Below are positions 1 through 13,124 of a stretch of DNA of 64,000 bases, one piece after another. The position numbers were made by a program, and so were the translations under genes. Origin of the DNA: Acanthosepion esculentum (taxonomy: Eukaryota; Mollusca; Cephalopoda; Sepiida; Sepiidae); contig OZ038507.1 of NCBI GenBank assembly GCA_964036315.1, positions 58,633,002 through 58,697,001 on the forward strand, given 5' to 3'. Numbering within the stretch: position 1 is the first letter of the stretch; every line of letters begins with the position of its first letter. The notes below the pieces were generated by a model. It had not been told where the DNA came from. It saw only the letters and a program-made list of their open reading frames with translations, and did no database searches.

Positions 1-139
1 TGTATTTTAGACATGTCTCCGGCGGCTGACTTGTGGACGGATTTCTGATCATCGCTTTTTTTTCTATGAATCTGTGCTCAATGTCTTGTCGACGGATCTC
101 CCCTGTGCCATACCTATTCTAGATGTCTCAGTTACACAT

Positions 140-455
140 ATCCCAGTAGATAAAGTCGTTGGTTAGATCCAGTGGCTAGAATTGTGAGTTCAGTACCAGG
201 CTACAGCAGTAGCGAACAAAAAAAAATTGGAGAGTTGAGTTAAAGGGAAATAACGGAGACATCCACTAGAGGCATGGCACGTTGAACTAGAAAAGCTACT
301 TCGGTGAACGATATAAAGGCTTAGGTTCAAAATTCAACCACCTGAAGAAAGACGGGGCTTCCAACGGCCGAAACGTTGTGAATATGGCAAAGAAGATGAG
401 GACAACAGACCAAATAATGTAAATAATGTAAACAATAAAAATTAATAATTATTTT
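140..455 (+). mobile_element. tRNA-like/hammerhead composite repeat (PLE-associated)
   Basis: The left part resembles a tRNA head: an A-box-like stretch GATAAAGTCGTTGG and a B-box-like GTGAGTTCAGTACC. A linker with GGCATGGCACGTTGAAC follows, then a hammerhead-like motif and an A-rich end. The same order recurs near 35040-35700 and 59215-59585 on this strand, and near 37285-37600 and 54605-54820 on the other (the last lacks the hammerhead). Two of these lie directly 3' of Penelope-like GIY-YIG remnants, so this copy is probably a 5'-truncated PLE tail or a short non-autonomous derivative. It encodes nothing. Confidence 0.6.
331..392 (+). ncRNA. Hammerhead ribozyme-like motif, degenerate stem II
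   Basis: The core CTGAAGA begins at 342 and GAAAC at 370. They are followed by self-complementary ACGT overlapping the U-H site (GTT). Stem I forms between CAC just before the core and GTG just after the cleavage site, with further pairing outward (CCA-like with TGG). Stem II is spoiled: the 5' strand is GACGG where related copies have GGCCG, against 3' CGGCC. Probably inactive. Confidence 0.6.
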
Positions 456-1069
456 ATTCCGTAGCGTCATATAAACGTTTTCGTTTAATTAATGATCCAT
501 TTAAGATGGTAGAATCGCAGTTTGACACTTTCCGGTTTTTAAATTTTCCGTTTTTTAAAATTGTTTTTTTTAATTTTTCAAAAATTAATTATTTCTTCCC
601 TTGGGAGACCTTTTCTCATTCATCGTTGACTTGATATTCCCCACCAAACTGCCTTCGTCTTTATCTGCGACTTGAAATCAGGACATCCATACAACCGTTA
701 AAACAGCGACACGACAAATATCAAATAAACGACTCTAATTTTTTTTTTTTCTTTGTAATGTCACTTTAATATCTGTCTTTCCCGGAGGCTGTAGCAAAGT
801 TTAACTATATGTCTATCTTCCGTTTTTCGACATGGTTTTCCACAGTATAAGTCCAGAGTTGGCCCGAAGACCGGAAGAGGCAATTACAATTTGAATATTT
901 GGAGATGGCAGAGTGAAGAAGACGGTAATCAGGTACCGATTTAAGCCCACATGTTATTTGAAAGGTGATGAGGGTAAGATTAGTACTAAAATTGTTCGTA
1001 TACAAAATGCACATCTCCTGCCATACAAATTTTAAGTCCCGAAACTGAAGGTTGCGTTTTTTTTTTAAA
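456..1069. other. No gene recognised
   Basis: AT-rich sequence with poly-T runs near 541-580 and 740-751. No conserved domain or repeat homologous to the rest of the window was recognised; short open frames here look random. Confidence 0.5.
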
Positions 1070-1785
1070 ACCATTTCTCCCCAAGCAAGGCGGGAGTGCC
1101 ACTAACACGCAAGGGGTTATAGAGAGTGGGAGCAAGAGTACAGAGACGCGATAGAGGAAAAGACGAATAAAAAGACGGGGAATTAGACCAAGGCATCAGA
1201 CGATGTCTATTGACACTGCATTTGAATATTTTTTATTATAGCTGTCGGGGAAGCAAGCAAGAGGAAGGGAGTTCCACAGACGGGTAGTGCGAGACATGAA
1301 GCTATTCGAGTAGAAGAGACGGCTATATTTAACCATTTCAAAAGTGAAAGGGTGGGACTGAGATGCCAGCCTAGTAGCACGTTCAAATTCATGGAGTTCG
1401 GGAACTAGCAAAAATAGCTCGTCGGAGACGTCACGGTGAAAGTATTTGTAGAAAAGACAGAGCGAAGCGACAGCACGTCTGTGAGAAAGTGACTGTAGGC
1501 GAGATGACAGATCAGGACCAACAACATTGCATATCCATCTCTGGATTTTGTCGGAGAGGACCTAGAGAGGAACAGCGGGGGCTCCAGACCATATATGACT
1601 GCAGTATTCCACGAAAGGGCGACAAGTTGATTTATAGATTTGAAGATATGGACTCAGGCGAGAAAAACCTCCTGGAGCGACACCGAGAATCAACTTTCCT
1701 TGCGGCAGATGAAGCTATTGATTCGCTGTATTTGTTCCCTTTCAGGTTAGCGGACAGAGTGAGACCAAGAGAGGAAAACTAAATT
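1070..1785 (-). pseudogene. Non-LTR retrotransposon 3' end (LINE family A)
   Basis: Read on the minus strand, this is the C-terminal part of a non-LTR (Jockey/CR1/L2-type) reverse transcriptase. Recognisable stretches in order are a degraded YCSHIW-like segment, [14 protein letters not shown], LSSRLQSLSHRR, VASLCLFYKY, TRLASQSHPFTFE, TRLWNSLPLACFP, and a final NAVSIDIV-like stretch. The 3' UTR ends with a CCTTGCGTGTTAGTGGC motif and a TTGCTTGGGG tail near 1070-1120. The same C-terminus recurs at 17800, 18945, 21762, 37022, 57640, 61155 and 62690. Stops and frame breaks make it a dead 5'-truncated copy. The clade is not resolved by eye. Confidence 0.7.
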
Positions 1786-1913
1786 TAAACATTTTACCAC
1801 GAAATGATGGGATGAAGAAATTCTTTAAGTAGACGCCCGAAGCGCTTACAATTAACCTTATCTTCCATCTCTTTCTCTATCTATCTACCTATGTCTCTCT
1901 CTCTTTCCATCTG

Positions 1914-1914
1914 T

Positions 1915-1992
<78 letters not shown>
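1914..1992. repeat. (TA)n microsatellite
   Basis: About 78 bp of uninterrupted TA, ending exactly where the 1993-2120 palindrome begins. Confidence 0.95.
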
Positions 1993-1995
<3 letters not shown>

Positions 1996-2120
1996 TGAAC
2001 ATAGAAGTCAACACTTAGAGGCGACAGTCTGTTTCATGCTAGATGCAATCATCGGGCCCGATGATTGCATCTAGCATGAAACAGACTGTCGCCTCTAAGT
2101 GTTGACTTCTATGTTCACTT
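1993..2120. repeat. Perfect 128-bp palindrome with head-to-head hammerhead-like motifs
   Basis: Two 64-bp arms are exact reverse complements around the centre GGG|CCC at 2056/2057, with no spacer. Both sides are followed by TA-rich sequence. Arm material recurs at 2470-2525, 54142-54205 and 63200-63290, so it is a dispersed family. Each arm carries a hammerhead-like fold. Confidence 0.95.
2055..2093 (+). ncRNA. Hammerhead-like motif in palindrome (mirror copy on minus strand 2020-2058)
   Basis: GGC (2055-2057), core CCGATGA (2058-2064), stem II TGC/GCA, GAA (2078-2080), stem III ACAG-A-CTGT (2081-2089), cleavage-site C (2090), then GCC closing stem I with GGC. The core deviates from CUGANGA at one position (U4 to C), so activity is doubtful. 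The palindrome places an identical motif on the minus strand. Confidence 0.45.
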
Positions 2121-2196
2121 ATATATTTACACACGCTCTATCTTTGATATTGAGCACTTTATCCCATAAATATAGCACACTTTAAGACTATATTTC

Positions 2197-2251
<55 letters not shown>

Positions 2252-2324
2252 GTATATATATTTCTTCATATATATATCAGGACCAACAACATTGCATATC
2301 CATCTCTGGATTTTGTTGTTGGTC

Positions 2325-2394
<70 letters not shown>

Positions 2395-2530
2395 AAGAAA
2401 TATACTGTTAAGGTGTGCTATATTTATGGGATAAAGTGATCAATATCAAAGATAGAACATGTGTAAATATAAAAGTGAACATTGAAGTAAACATTTAGAG
2501 GCGACCGTCTGTTTCATGCTAGATAAATAT
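2121..2530. repeat. Inverted flanks and (TA)n surrounding a captured hairpin
   Basis: The segment 2121-2205 (ending in TATTTCTTCATA) is repeated in inverted orientation at 2391-2460, which then continues into a partial copy of the palindrome arm to about 2525. Between them are two (TA)n tracts separated by the hairpin at 2276-2328. The whole block is an imperfect inverted repeat. Confidence 0.85.
2276..2328. repeat. Hairpin derived from LINE sequence at 1511-1551
   Basis: Positions 2276-2316 are identical to 1511-1551 (41 bp) in the LINE A remnant. The 15-bp start TCAGGACCAACAACA is then repeated inverted at 2314-2328, giving a 15-bp stem and a 22-nt loop flanked by (TA)n. Confidence 0.9.
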
Positions 2531-2599
2531 ATATCGTTAGCTGGTCGTTTACAAACTTGCTCGTCTGCTAGCTAATTCGTGATAAAGACGTGTATCAGA

Positions 2600-4245
<1,646 letters not shown>

Positions 4246-5035
4246 TAGTTAGCAAAGGTTTGGAGAATGGTTTGGAGAGGAGGTTTGGAGAGGAAGGTTT
4301 GGAGAGGAAGGTTTGGAGATGATGTTTGTAGAGGTATGTTCAGAGAGGAAGGGCGTTACAGAGGAAGGATTGAGAGGGGGTTTGGAGAGCAAGGTTTGTA
4401 GAGGAAGGTTTGGAGAGGAGGTTTGGTGAGGGGGTTGGAGAGGAAGGTTTTGAGAGGAAGGTTTATACAGGCGATTTGGAGTGGATATTTGTAGAGGTAG
4501 GTTTAGAGAGGAAGGTTTGGAGAGAGGTTAGAAAGGACGGTTTAGAGAGGGGATTTGGTAAGGAAGGTGTGGAGAGGGGGTTAGGGAGGACGGTTTGTAG
4601 AGGGGGTTTGGAGAATGGTTTGTAGAGGTATGTTTAGAGAGAAAGATTTGGAGAGAAAGGTTTGGGTAGGAAGGTTTGAAGAGAGAGGTTTGAAGAGGAT
4701 GGTTTGGAGAGAGAGGTTTGAAGAGGAATGTTTCCAGAGGAAGGTTTGGAGAGAAGTTAGAGAGGACTGTTTGTAGAGGGGGTTTGGAGAATGGTTTGTA
4801 GAGGTATGTTTAGAGAGGAAGGTTTGGCGAGGGGTTTTGAGAGAACGATTTGGAGAGAAAGGTTTGGGGAGGAAGGATTGAAGAGTATGGTTTGGAGAGA
4901 GAGGTTTGAAGAGAAAGGTTTGGAGAGGATGGTTTGGAGAGATTGGTTTGAAGAGGAATGTTTCCAGAAGAAGGTTTGAAGAGGGGTGTTTGGAGAGGAA
5001 GTTTTGGAGAGAGAGAGGTTTCGAGAAGGAGAAGT
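4246..5035. repeat. Purine-rich minisatellite (GGTTTGGAGAGGAA-type)
   Basis: Degenerate tandem units of about 13-14 bp over ~790 bp. Variants include GGTTTGTAGAGG and GGTATGTTTAGAG. A longer phrase containing GGGGTTTGGAGAATGG recurs near 4600 and 4780, so there is higher-order duplication of roughly 180 bp. The strand is strongly G+A biased. Confidence 0.9.
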
Positions 5036-5815
5036 GTAGAAGACTAGTAAAAATTATTTACAAATTTACTGATGATGAGCAACCAGATTGATTCGAAGTG
5101 GGCCTTAAGGTCGAAAGAGTTTTCCTGATGAGATGATATCTGTTAATAAAATCAATAGATCTATCTTACCCTTAATAAGCGTGGGTACCTCTGCGAAACT
5201 CTAGGACGGAAGATAAGTCATTTAACTTTTTACTTATTTATTTATTCACTGGGTAAATAGGTAAACTAAAAACGAGAATATTAAAAACAGAATGAGATAT
5301 AAAAAAAGTAACAGAAAGAAAAAAAAACTGGGCGAAATATTGTATATAAAGCTCTCGAAAACACGGCCTCGACACCTGAGGTAAGCAAGTTCAGTTGTGA
5401 GTAAACCATCCTTTTAAATCAATTCTCCAGTTTAACTACGTCAGGTTCATTCTTCTACTTACGTTACAGGGATGAACACACTCAACACATTTCAAATGCG
5501 ATGCATTTCAGATGGTTTCCTTTTTATCCTCTTCATATCTTCTCGTCTCCCATCTCTTGATCTTTCTCTCTTAAGCTTATGACTCTTTTTTTTTATTTAT
5601 CAGACTGAAGTATTTATTTACGTCACTTCGACGCAAAAGACTTGTAGTGATTTTTGTTGTGCTCCAGGAAGACTTGGTGATTATATGCAGAGGAATCAAA
5701 AAGGGCAAAGCAGAATCCCTCATTAAAGAACATTACAAGAATTCCAGGGAAGTTTTTTTTTCAAGATTGACTCTCCGGAAGCAAAAGAGCGAGTTCTAAG
5801 GCCACTCTTTGAATA
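5036..5815. other. No gene recognised
   Basis: Mixed AT-rich sequence with poly-A and poly-T runs. No domain or window-internal repeat was recognised. Confidence 0.45.
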
Positions 5816-5823
5816 CGTACGCA

Positions 5824-6097
<274 letters not shown>

Positions 6098-6101
<4 letters not shown>

Positions 6102-6281
6102 TGTAACCCGGATATAAGAGAGTTGTCGGGACCGGAGAAGAAGTCTCCTATATCCGGGTTTATCTTATATCCGGGTTTGGTCACTTTTGTTTAGGTAAGT
6201 ATGGCTCTAATTTGGAACCAGAGAAAATCGCTCTTATATCCGGGTTTCTCTTATATCCGGGTCTCTTATATCCGAGTTACA

Positions 6282-6287
<6 letters not shown>
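6098..6287 (+). mobile_element. Short TIR element (mariner/pogo-like MITE), copy 1
   Basis: The termini are inverted repeats starting CAGTGTAACCCGGATATAAG, and both ends are flanked by TA, the Tc1/mariner target. The interior reuses the TIR core (CCGGGTTT, ATATCCGGG) several times on both strands, giving many alternative hairpins. It has no coding capacity. A second copy in opposite orientation lies at 22790-22984. Confidence 0.8.

Positions 6288-7135
<848 letters not shown>

Positions 7136-7214
<79 letters not shown>
7136..7214. repeat. (TA)n microsatellite
   Basis: About 78 bp of TA. Shorter TA also occurs at 7548-7570. Confidence 0.95.
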
Positions 7215-7217
<3 letters not shown>

Positions 7218-7689
7218 CTATATATAATCATCGGATGTCATTTAAGAACACTCAGAATTTGCAGCTCTCAATACATACAGGAAGAGGATAAATACATTGA
7301 AAATACTTTCAAAACTGTCTAATACCCTAATTATTTCATATTCAATGCGAAACAAAAAGAAAAAAATATATCTAAACGAAATCGGCTAGATTATTTGCCA
7401 AAAACTCATAAAAAAATAAATTAAAAAAATTATCAGCCGTTCTCGTTCGTGCGCATGTGTAGTCATATTAGCATAATCAAACTTAATCTGTTGTTATTAA
7501 TCTTTACCCCCAAATTGTTCTTGATATATAAAAATTTATATATCCCATATATATATATATATATATATACATTGGAATGACCAACACAAAAACAGAGAAT
7601 GTCTCATATGGAGAAGATTTAACATTGAAAAACATAAAGGAAAAAAATTAATTATTTTTTATAATTATTTTTAACAATATGTGGAAATC

Positions 7690-7742
7690 TCCACCCTTTA
7701 CTTGAAGACGGTCGTGAGACCAGAAACACGTGTTGTAAAACT
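7690..7742 (+). ncRNA. Hammerhead-like motif, ACACGTGT stem III family
   Basis: Stem I is TTTAC (7697-7701) with GTAAA (7735-7739). The core reads TTGAAGA (7702-7708), a C3-to-U change from CUGANGA. Stem II is GGTC-GTGA-GACC (7710-7721). GAA (7723-7725) is followed by fully self-complementary ACACGTGT (7726-7733) and U at the cleavage site. All helices are intact, but the C3 change probably inactivates it. No nearby retroelement protein was recognised. Confidence 0.55.
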
Positions 7743-7875
7743 ATGTAAAACTATGAAAAATAAAGAATAATATTTAAACAAAAAAACCACATTACAACCA
7801 AAAAAGTTTGCGGTACCTCTCTTGTTTTTAATATACACACTTTTCTCTCGTTGGTACCATTATAACCTCTTCATT

Positions 7876-7877
<2 letters not shown>

Positions 7878-7957
<80 letters not shown>
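7878..7957. repeat. (TA)n microsatellite
   Basis: About 78 bp of TA dinucleotides. Confidence 0.95.
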
Positions 7958-7959
<2 letters not shown>

Positions 7960-8219
7960 GTGTGTGAAAATAATTAGAAAAAAAAATTAAAAACCATAGT
8001 CAGTAATAAATTTATTTTGATGAGTGTAAAAATATTAATTTCATCCGACCGACTACATTTTATGGAATGGAATCAAGATATCCCAGACGGACAGATATAC
8101 AAAGATTAAGAAAAATATACAAAGATAAAAAAAAATACAAAAGAAAAAAAAACAAGCAAAAATAAATTGACCTAGAAATTGACCAATACTTAGAATTTGC
8201 TCTGTATCATACAGTGAGC

Positions 8220-8820
8220 TCTCAAATAGACTTTCTTTCTTTTTCTTTCTTTCTTTCTTTCTTATTCCATTGTCTTGACTTTGTTCAATTTGATTGATTC
8301 TTTTTTATTTCCTTCCTCTTTTCTGCTTTTGTTTATTTTTTCTTTCTCTTTTACTTTTCTCACTTTGATCCTTTCTTTCTTTCTTTCGTCTTTCTTTCTT
8401 TCTTTCTTTCTTTCTTATTCCTTCAGTTTTTTTCAATTTGATTGATTCTTCTTTCTTTTTTTTTCTTATTCCTTTCTCTTTTCTTTTTCCACTTTGATCC
8501 TTTTTTTCGTCTTCGTTTTCTGACGTTGATTCTTTGTTTCTTTGTTTCTTTGTTTGTTTCTTTGTTTCTTTCTTTCTTTCTTTCTCCTTCAATTTTTTCA
8601 ATTAGATTGATTCTTCTTTCTTCTTCTTTCCTCTTTTCTTTGCTCAGATTGATTCTTTCTTTCGTCTTCTCTTTTCTGATTTTGATTCTTTCTTTTTTTA
8701 TCTGTCTTTCTTTCTCTTTTCTTTTTTTACTTTGATTCTTTCTTTCGTCTTCGTTTTCTGACGTTGATTCTTTGTTTGTTTCTTTCTTTCTTTCTTTCTT
8801 ATTCCTTCTTTCTTTACCTT
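8220..8820. repeat. (TTTC)n-rich pyrimidine array
   Basis: CTTT/TTTC tandem sequence with interspersed TTTGTTTC and GATTGATTC phrases. The motif TCGTCTTCGTTTTCTGACG recurs near 8505 and 8750, so blocks were duplicated. The minus-strand open frames are lysine/arginine/glutamate low-complexity. Confidence 0.9.
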
Positions 8821-9485
8821 TACACTGAACAGGGCAGTCGATGTTATATTGAATCCTAGTGATAAACAAAGAATCATAAAATTTCCAATCAGCACTATTC
8901 GATTTTATGGGAAACATTTCACGCTCGAGAGAATATATTTAAAAGAGGTTGTTTTGGCTCCGTTGACATGCAAGTTAGTGGCCCGGGGACACGCAATTCT
9001 GCATCAGTGTTTACTATTAAAAAATAAACAGCGATTTTTCTACGATTCCTTGTCTCAGTAAAATGCGTAATCGGAAGGAATTTCTGAAGAAAAATTCACT
9101 GTCCTCATTTGACGCTGTTCGTTTCGTTCTGTTGCAAGCTGGTGAAAGGCAAAGATGGAAACGGAAGACATTGGCGTGTCAACGCTGGACATTAAACTCC
9201 AGAAGATTGACCGTGTAATGATTGTGTTCGGATAGAAGTTTACGGGTAGGATCGAGGTGAGATTGCGAACTAAACCAACACTATTACGCGACATGTTGTC
9301 TGCAAATGGCGAAAGCATAAAAGAAAAAAGTAAAAAATAAATAAATGTAAAAAATAAATGATCTTTGTTTTCTCCCCTTTTCATTCCTTTTCTCTTTTAA
9401 TTTTTATTCTTTCTCGTTTTTTTCTTTATCTGTCTCTTTTAATGGGTTTCATTTTAAATCTTTTTTAAGGACAAAAAACAGAAGA
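8821..9485. other. Unique segment between opposed purine/pyrimidine tracts
   Basis: Non-repetitive sequence with frames of about 70 codons (plus) and 109 codons (minus, 9055-9384). I recognised no domain in either and do not call a gene. Confidence 0.4.
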
Positions 9486-11215
9486 GGAAATTGATGAGAA
9501 TGAAAAGAAAAATGGGGATAGAAATATAAAGGAAAGCGAACGAAAAAAAACACCAAACGAAGGAACGAATGAAAAAAAGAACGAAAGAATCAAAGTGGGG
9601 AAAAGCGGAGAGGAAGAAATAAGAAAGACAGAAAGAAAGAAAAAAGAAAGAAAGAAATAAAGAATTCAATTGAGAAAAAAAAGAAGAGAAATGTATAAGA
9701 AAAAAGAAAGAAAAAAATCAAAAATGAGAAAAGAGAATTGGGAGGAATAAAGAAAAAAGAAAGAAAGGAAGAATGAAAGTGAAAAAAAGGAAGAGAAATG
9801 AAGAAAGAAAGAAAGAAAGAAAGAATGTAGAAAATATTAAAGTGAAAAAAGAAAAGAGAAAGGAATATGGCAAAAGAAAGGAGGAAAGTGAGAAAATAGT
9901 AGTGGAATAAATAAAAAAGAAGGAAAGAAAGAAAGAATGAATGAATGAAAGTGAGAAAATAGAAGAGAAATGAACAAGAAAAAAAGAAAGCAAGCAAGAA
10001 AGCAAGCAAGCAAGAAAGAAAGAAAGAAAACAAGAAAGAAAGAAAGAAGAAAGAAAGAATGAATGAATTAAAGTGAGAAAATAGAAGAGGAATGAATAAG
10101 AAAGAACGAAAGAATTAATGAATGAATGAAAGTGAAAAACTAAAGCGGAATGAATAAGAAAGAAAGAAAGCAAGAAAGCAAGCAAACAAGAAAGAAAGGA
10201 GAAAGAAAGAAAGAATGAATTAATGAATGAATGAAAGTGAGAAAATAGAAGAGGAATGAATAAGAAAGAAAGAAAGATAGAAAGCAAGCAAGCAAGAAAG
10301 AAAGAAGTAAAAAAAGAAAGAAGAAAGAAAGAATGCATGAATGAATGAAAGTGAGAAACTAAAGAGGAATGAATAAGAAAGAAAGAAAGAAAGCAAGAAA
10401 GCAAGCAAGCAAGAAAGAAAGCAAGAAAGAAAGAAAGAAAGAAGAAAGAAAGAAAGAATGAATGAAGTAAAGTGAGAAAATAGAAGAGGAATGAATAAGA
10501 AAGAAAGAATGAATGAATGAAAGTGAAAAACTAAAGAGGAATGAATAACAAAGAAAGAAAGCAAGCAAGAAAGAAAGAAAGGAGAAAGAAAGAAAGAAAG
10601 GATGAATTAATGAATGAATGAAAGTGAGAAAATAGAAGAGGAATGAATAAGGAAGAAAGAATTAATGAATGAATGAAAGTGAGAAACTAAATAGGAATGA
10701 ATAAGAAAGAAAGAAAGAATGAATGAATGAATGAAAGTGAGAAACTAAGAGGAATGAATAAGTAAGAAAGAAAGCAAGAAAGAAAGAAAGAAAGAAGAAA
10801 GAATGAATGAATGAATGAATGAAAGTTAGAAAATAGAAGAGGAATGAATAAGAAAGAAAGTAAAAAAATAAGCGAGGAAAGAGATATTGGAAGCAATATG
10901 GAAGAAAGGAAAAAAAAAGAAATGAAGGAACACCAACTGAAATTAAAAGAGAAAAAGAAGGAAAATAGAAAGTAAGCAGTAAAAAGGGAAAAAAAGAGTA
11001 TGAGAAAGATAAGTGAGTCAATGGTACGAAGAAGAGAAAAAGAAACAAAAAAAAGAAAACGAAAAAAATATAATGGTAACAAAGTATACAAGATGGAAAG
11101 AAGGGGAATTGTATTAAGATAGGGAGAAAAAGATAGAAAAAAGAAAAGAAAAAAAATAGAGAGAAAAAACCAAAACTATGGTCAAAAACGAAAGGAAAAG
11201 AAAAGGAAAATTCCA
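9486..11215. repeat. (GAAA)n-rich purine array with higher-order units
   Basis: About 1.7 kb of almost pure purine on the plus strand. GAAA and GCAA tandems alternate with GAATGAATGAATGAAAG and AGAAGAGGAATGAATAAG phrases, forming degenerate units of roughly 100 bp between about 9900 and 10860. The long minus-strand frames are Phe/Leu/Ser artefacts of TTTC. Confidence 0.9.
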
Positions 11216-11234
11216 GCAATCTAACCTTTAAGTC

Positions 11235-11515
11235 TAAGATTCAGCATGTCCCGCACATTTCAGCGAACCGCGCGCATTCCTTTTGCATTTCCATTGGTGT
11301 GATGCAAGTTCCACTCGAGCAGCTTCCTTCCGTTGTCATTTGGAACCGACTCCCAAGAGGATACTTCCCAATCACTATAATCTTAATAATCTGTCCAAGT
11401 CTAAGGATAAACGTTATCTTCTTCACATATCGCCATAAACGAAATCTCTTACTATGTAACTCCCTACCTCGAGGGGCTCTTTGACCTTTTACAGGGTGAA
11501 CACCACTGTAAACGA
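11235..11515 (+). pseudogene. Non-LTR retrotransposon C-terminal fragment (LINE family B)
   Basis: The plus-strand translation contains VPLEQLPSVVIWNRLPRGYFP and a C-terminal LRINVIFFTY-like end, typical of the last residues of a non-LTR reverse transcriptase ORF. The 3' UTR has CTACCTCGAGGGGCTCTTTG near 11465-11484. That tail recurs at about 43620, 46950 and 52540, defining family B. Short, 5'-truncated and degraded. Confidence 0.6.
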
Positions 11516-11577
11516 AAAGAAAAGAAAAAACGCCTTTCCCTCATTGCATTTCTCTTGCCACACGAACAGTCTGACTT

Positions 11578-11667
11578 TCATTCTTTCTTTTTTTCTTTCT
11601 TATTCCTTCCAATTCTCTTTTCTCATTTTTGATTCTTTCTTTCTTTTATTTCCTCAGTTGGGTTATG

Positions 11668-11707
<40 letters not shown>

Positions 11708-11710
11708 TAC
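11578..11710. repeat. (CTTT)n microsatellite
   Basis: Interrupted CTTT repeats, purest at about 11668-11708. Confidence 0.85.
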
Positions 11711-12414
11711 GCTTAGAAAGTCACCATAATCTACCTAAGGTGTCAGTATGAATGTTTAGCAAAACAAGGTCTAGGAATGATAGCTAAAAGGGAAATTTAC
11801 TAAGAGTTACAATGGACCGGAAATTGTTGATAACCATAATAGTCAACCTCTTAAAGTGGCATGGCACAGAGAAGAATTGATAGATATTTTTAAGGCATAT
11901 CAAATCCTTATGGGTCATTTAATGCTGAAACTTTTTATTTGTCCGTTTCTTTGTCGCGTACTACAATCGTCACTCTTTCTATCTCATTCTGAAGTCTCTT
12001 ATAAATCCATTTATCTATTTTACTATGAAGTGTATCTATTGCGCAATCAAGAGTTTAATGAGCAGATTTAACACTGATGCTCCAATGACCTTCAGTTAAT
12101 TTTCTCATTTATTTCCTTATCCTAATCAACGAAGCGAATCTCTTCAAATCAGGACGATAAATTCTTCCTTCGAATTGCCTACCGGTCAAGCATTTTACAG
12201 TGACACATAAAAACCAGTATCCATTATTAATAATAAAAATATTTTCTTTTTCTTTAAAATATTTCTCCCTGACAAAATTTACGATTCTGTTTTCATTTTT
12301 CTCTCCCCGCTTTTCAGACCTTACACCGAATTCTATTCCCTGTCTCAGGAAAGAAAAAAAAAGTTGAAATGACCCCAATTTCACTAATTTTCCACTCGAA
12401 AGAATATTATCTTT
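11711..12414. other. No gene recognised
   Basis: AT-rich sequence. A 135-codon minus-strand frame (12109-12516) overlaps the dispersed repeat at its N-terminal end and shows no recognised domain; not called as a gene. Confidence 0.4.
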
Positions 12415-12620
12415 AAGAATCATTTCCTTTTCTTTGTCCTGAGTATGACGATAAACTACGTCCGGCAACAAGGCCTCTGATTGGGAGATTGGAAATTTTG
12501 AGCAGCGTGGAACCACATCTTAATTGCTGTTGTTCCCAGGTCTACACTGACACGGAGTAGGAGCGCTTGTTAGTGGGTCTCGGCTATGAGCAAATAGTGA
12601 CCCCCAAACAAAAAATCAGT
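12415..12620 (+). mobile_element. Dispersed repeat R30, single-unit copy
   Basis: Contains one copy of the phrase CCTGAGTATGACGATAAACT, then CAAGGCCTCTGATTGGGAG, a TTGAGCAGCG segment, GTTCCCAGGTCTACACTGAC, and a GCAAATAGTGACCCCCA end. The same order is found at 18635-18810 and at 56440-56640, where the first phrase is expanded into a minisatellite. No coding capacity; family unknown, SINE-like in size. Confidence 0.7.
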
Positions 12621-13124
12621 ACATTTTAATAGTAAAATAACTAAAAGTGCATTTTATGATCTACAAAATGTATATTTAAAAAACATACCTTTAGTCTGAA
12701 AGTATAAACTTTTGTATAAAATATCTGCATAAAATTACGTAAAAAATATTTAGATTTCAGCATTAAATAACCCATAGAGGTGTTGATATGCCGCTGAACA
12801 AAATCGACCAACAACTAACATGAAGGAACTTTCATTACATTAATCGATATAATATTCAACATCTTTTTAAAGAAATCAAACTGTATTCGAAAATATAACT
12901 TCAACAAAACTACAACATAAAACACACATATCACCGCCTCTAGACATACATTTATATGCACAAAAGCTGAGTATCATCTACCATGTATTCAACTGTGAAA
13001 GCAGAATAACATTTATCATAATTTTATTACTTCAAATCTCCCAATAAAATAACATTTCAGCATTAAATGAACCATAAGGAGTTTATATGCGATTAAAAAA
13101 AACAAATCTATCAAATCTTTTTTT
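12621..13124. other. AT-rich stretch with two copies of a ~50-bp tail motif
   Basis: The phrase CATTAAATAACCCATAGAGG followed by a TTGATATGCC-like segment occurs near 12752. A variant (CATTAAATGAACCATAAGGA) is near 13060, ending in A-rich sequence. Related copies occur at about 56905 and 62325. Probably the 3' tail of an unidentified retroelement. Confidence 0.5.

Noticed and set aside
5055..5140. CTGATGATGAGC and CTGATGAGATG as hammerhead cores
   Set aside because: No GAA plus pairing stems II and III could be placed in a consistent order.
8305..11219. Lys/Arg/Glu-rich and Phe/Leu/Ser-rich long frames
   Set aside because: Both follow from purine or pyrimidine tetranucleotide arrays; no domain, no plausible gene context.
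12109..12516. 135-codon minus frame as a novel gene
   Set aside because: Its N-terminal end overlaps the R30 repeat, the rest shows no recognised motif, and a frame of this length is unremarkable in AT-rich DNA.
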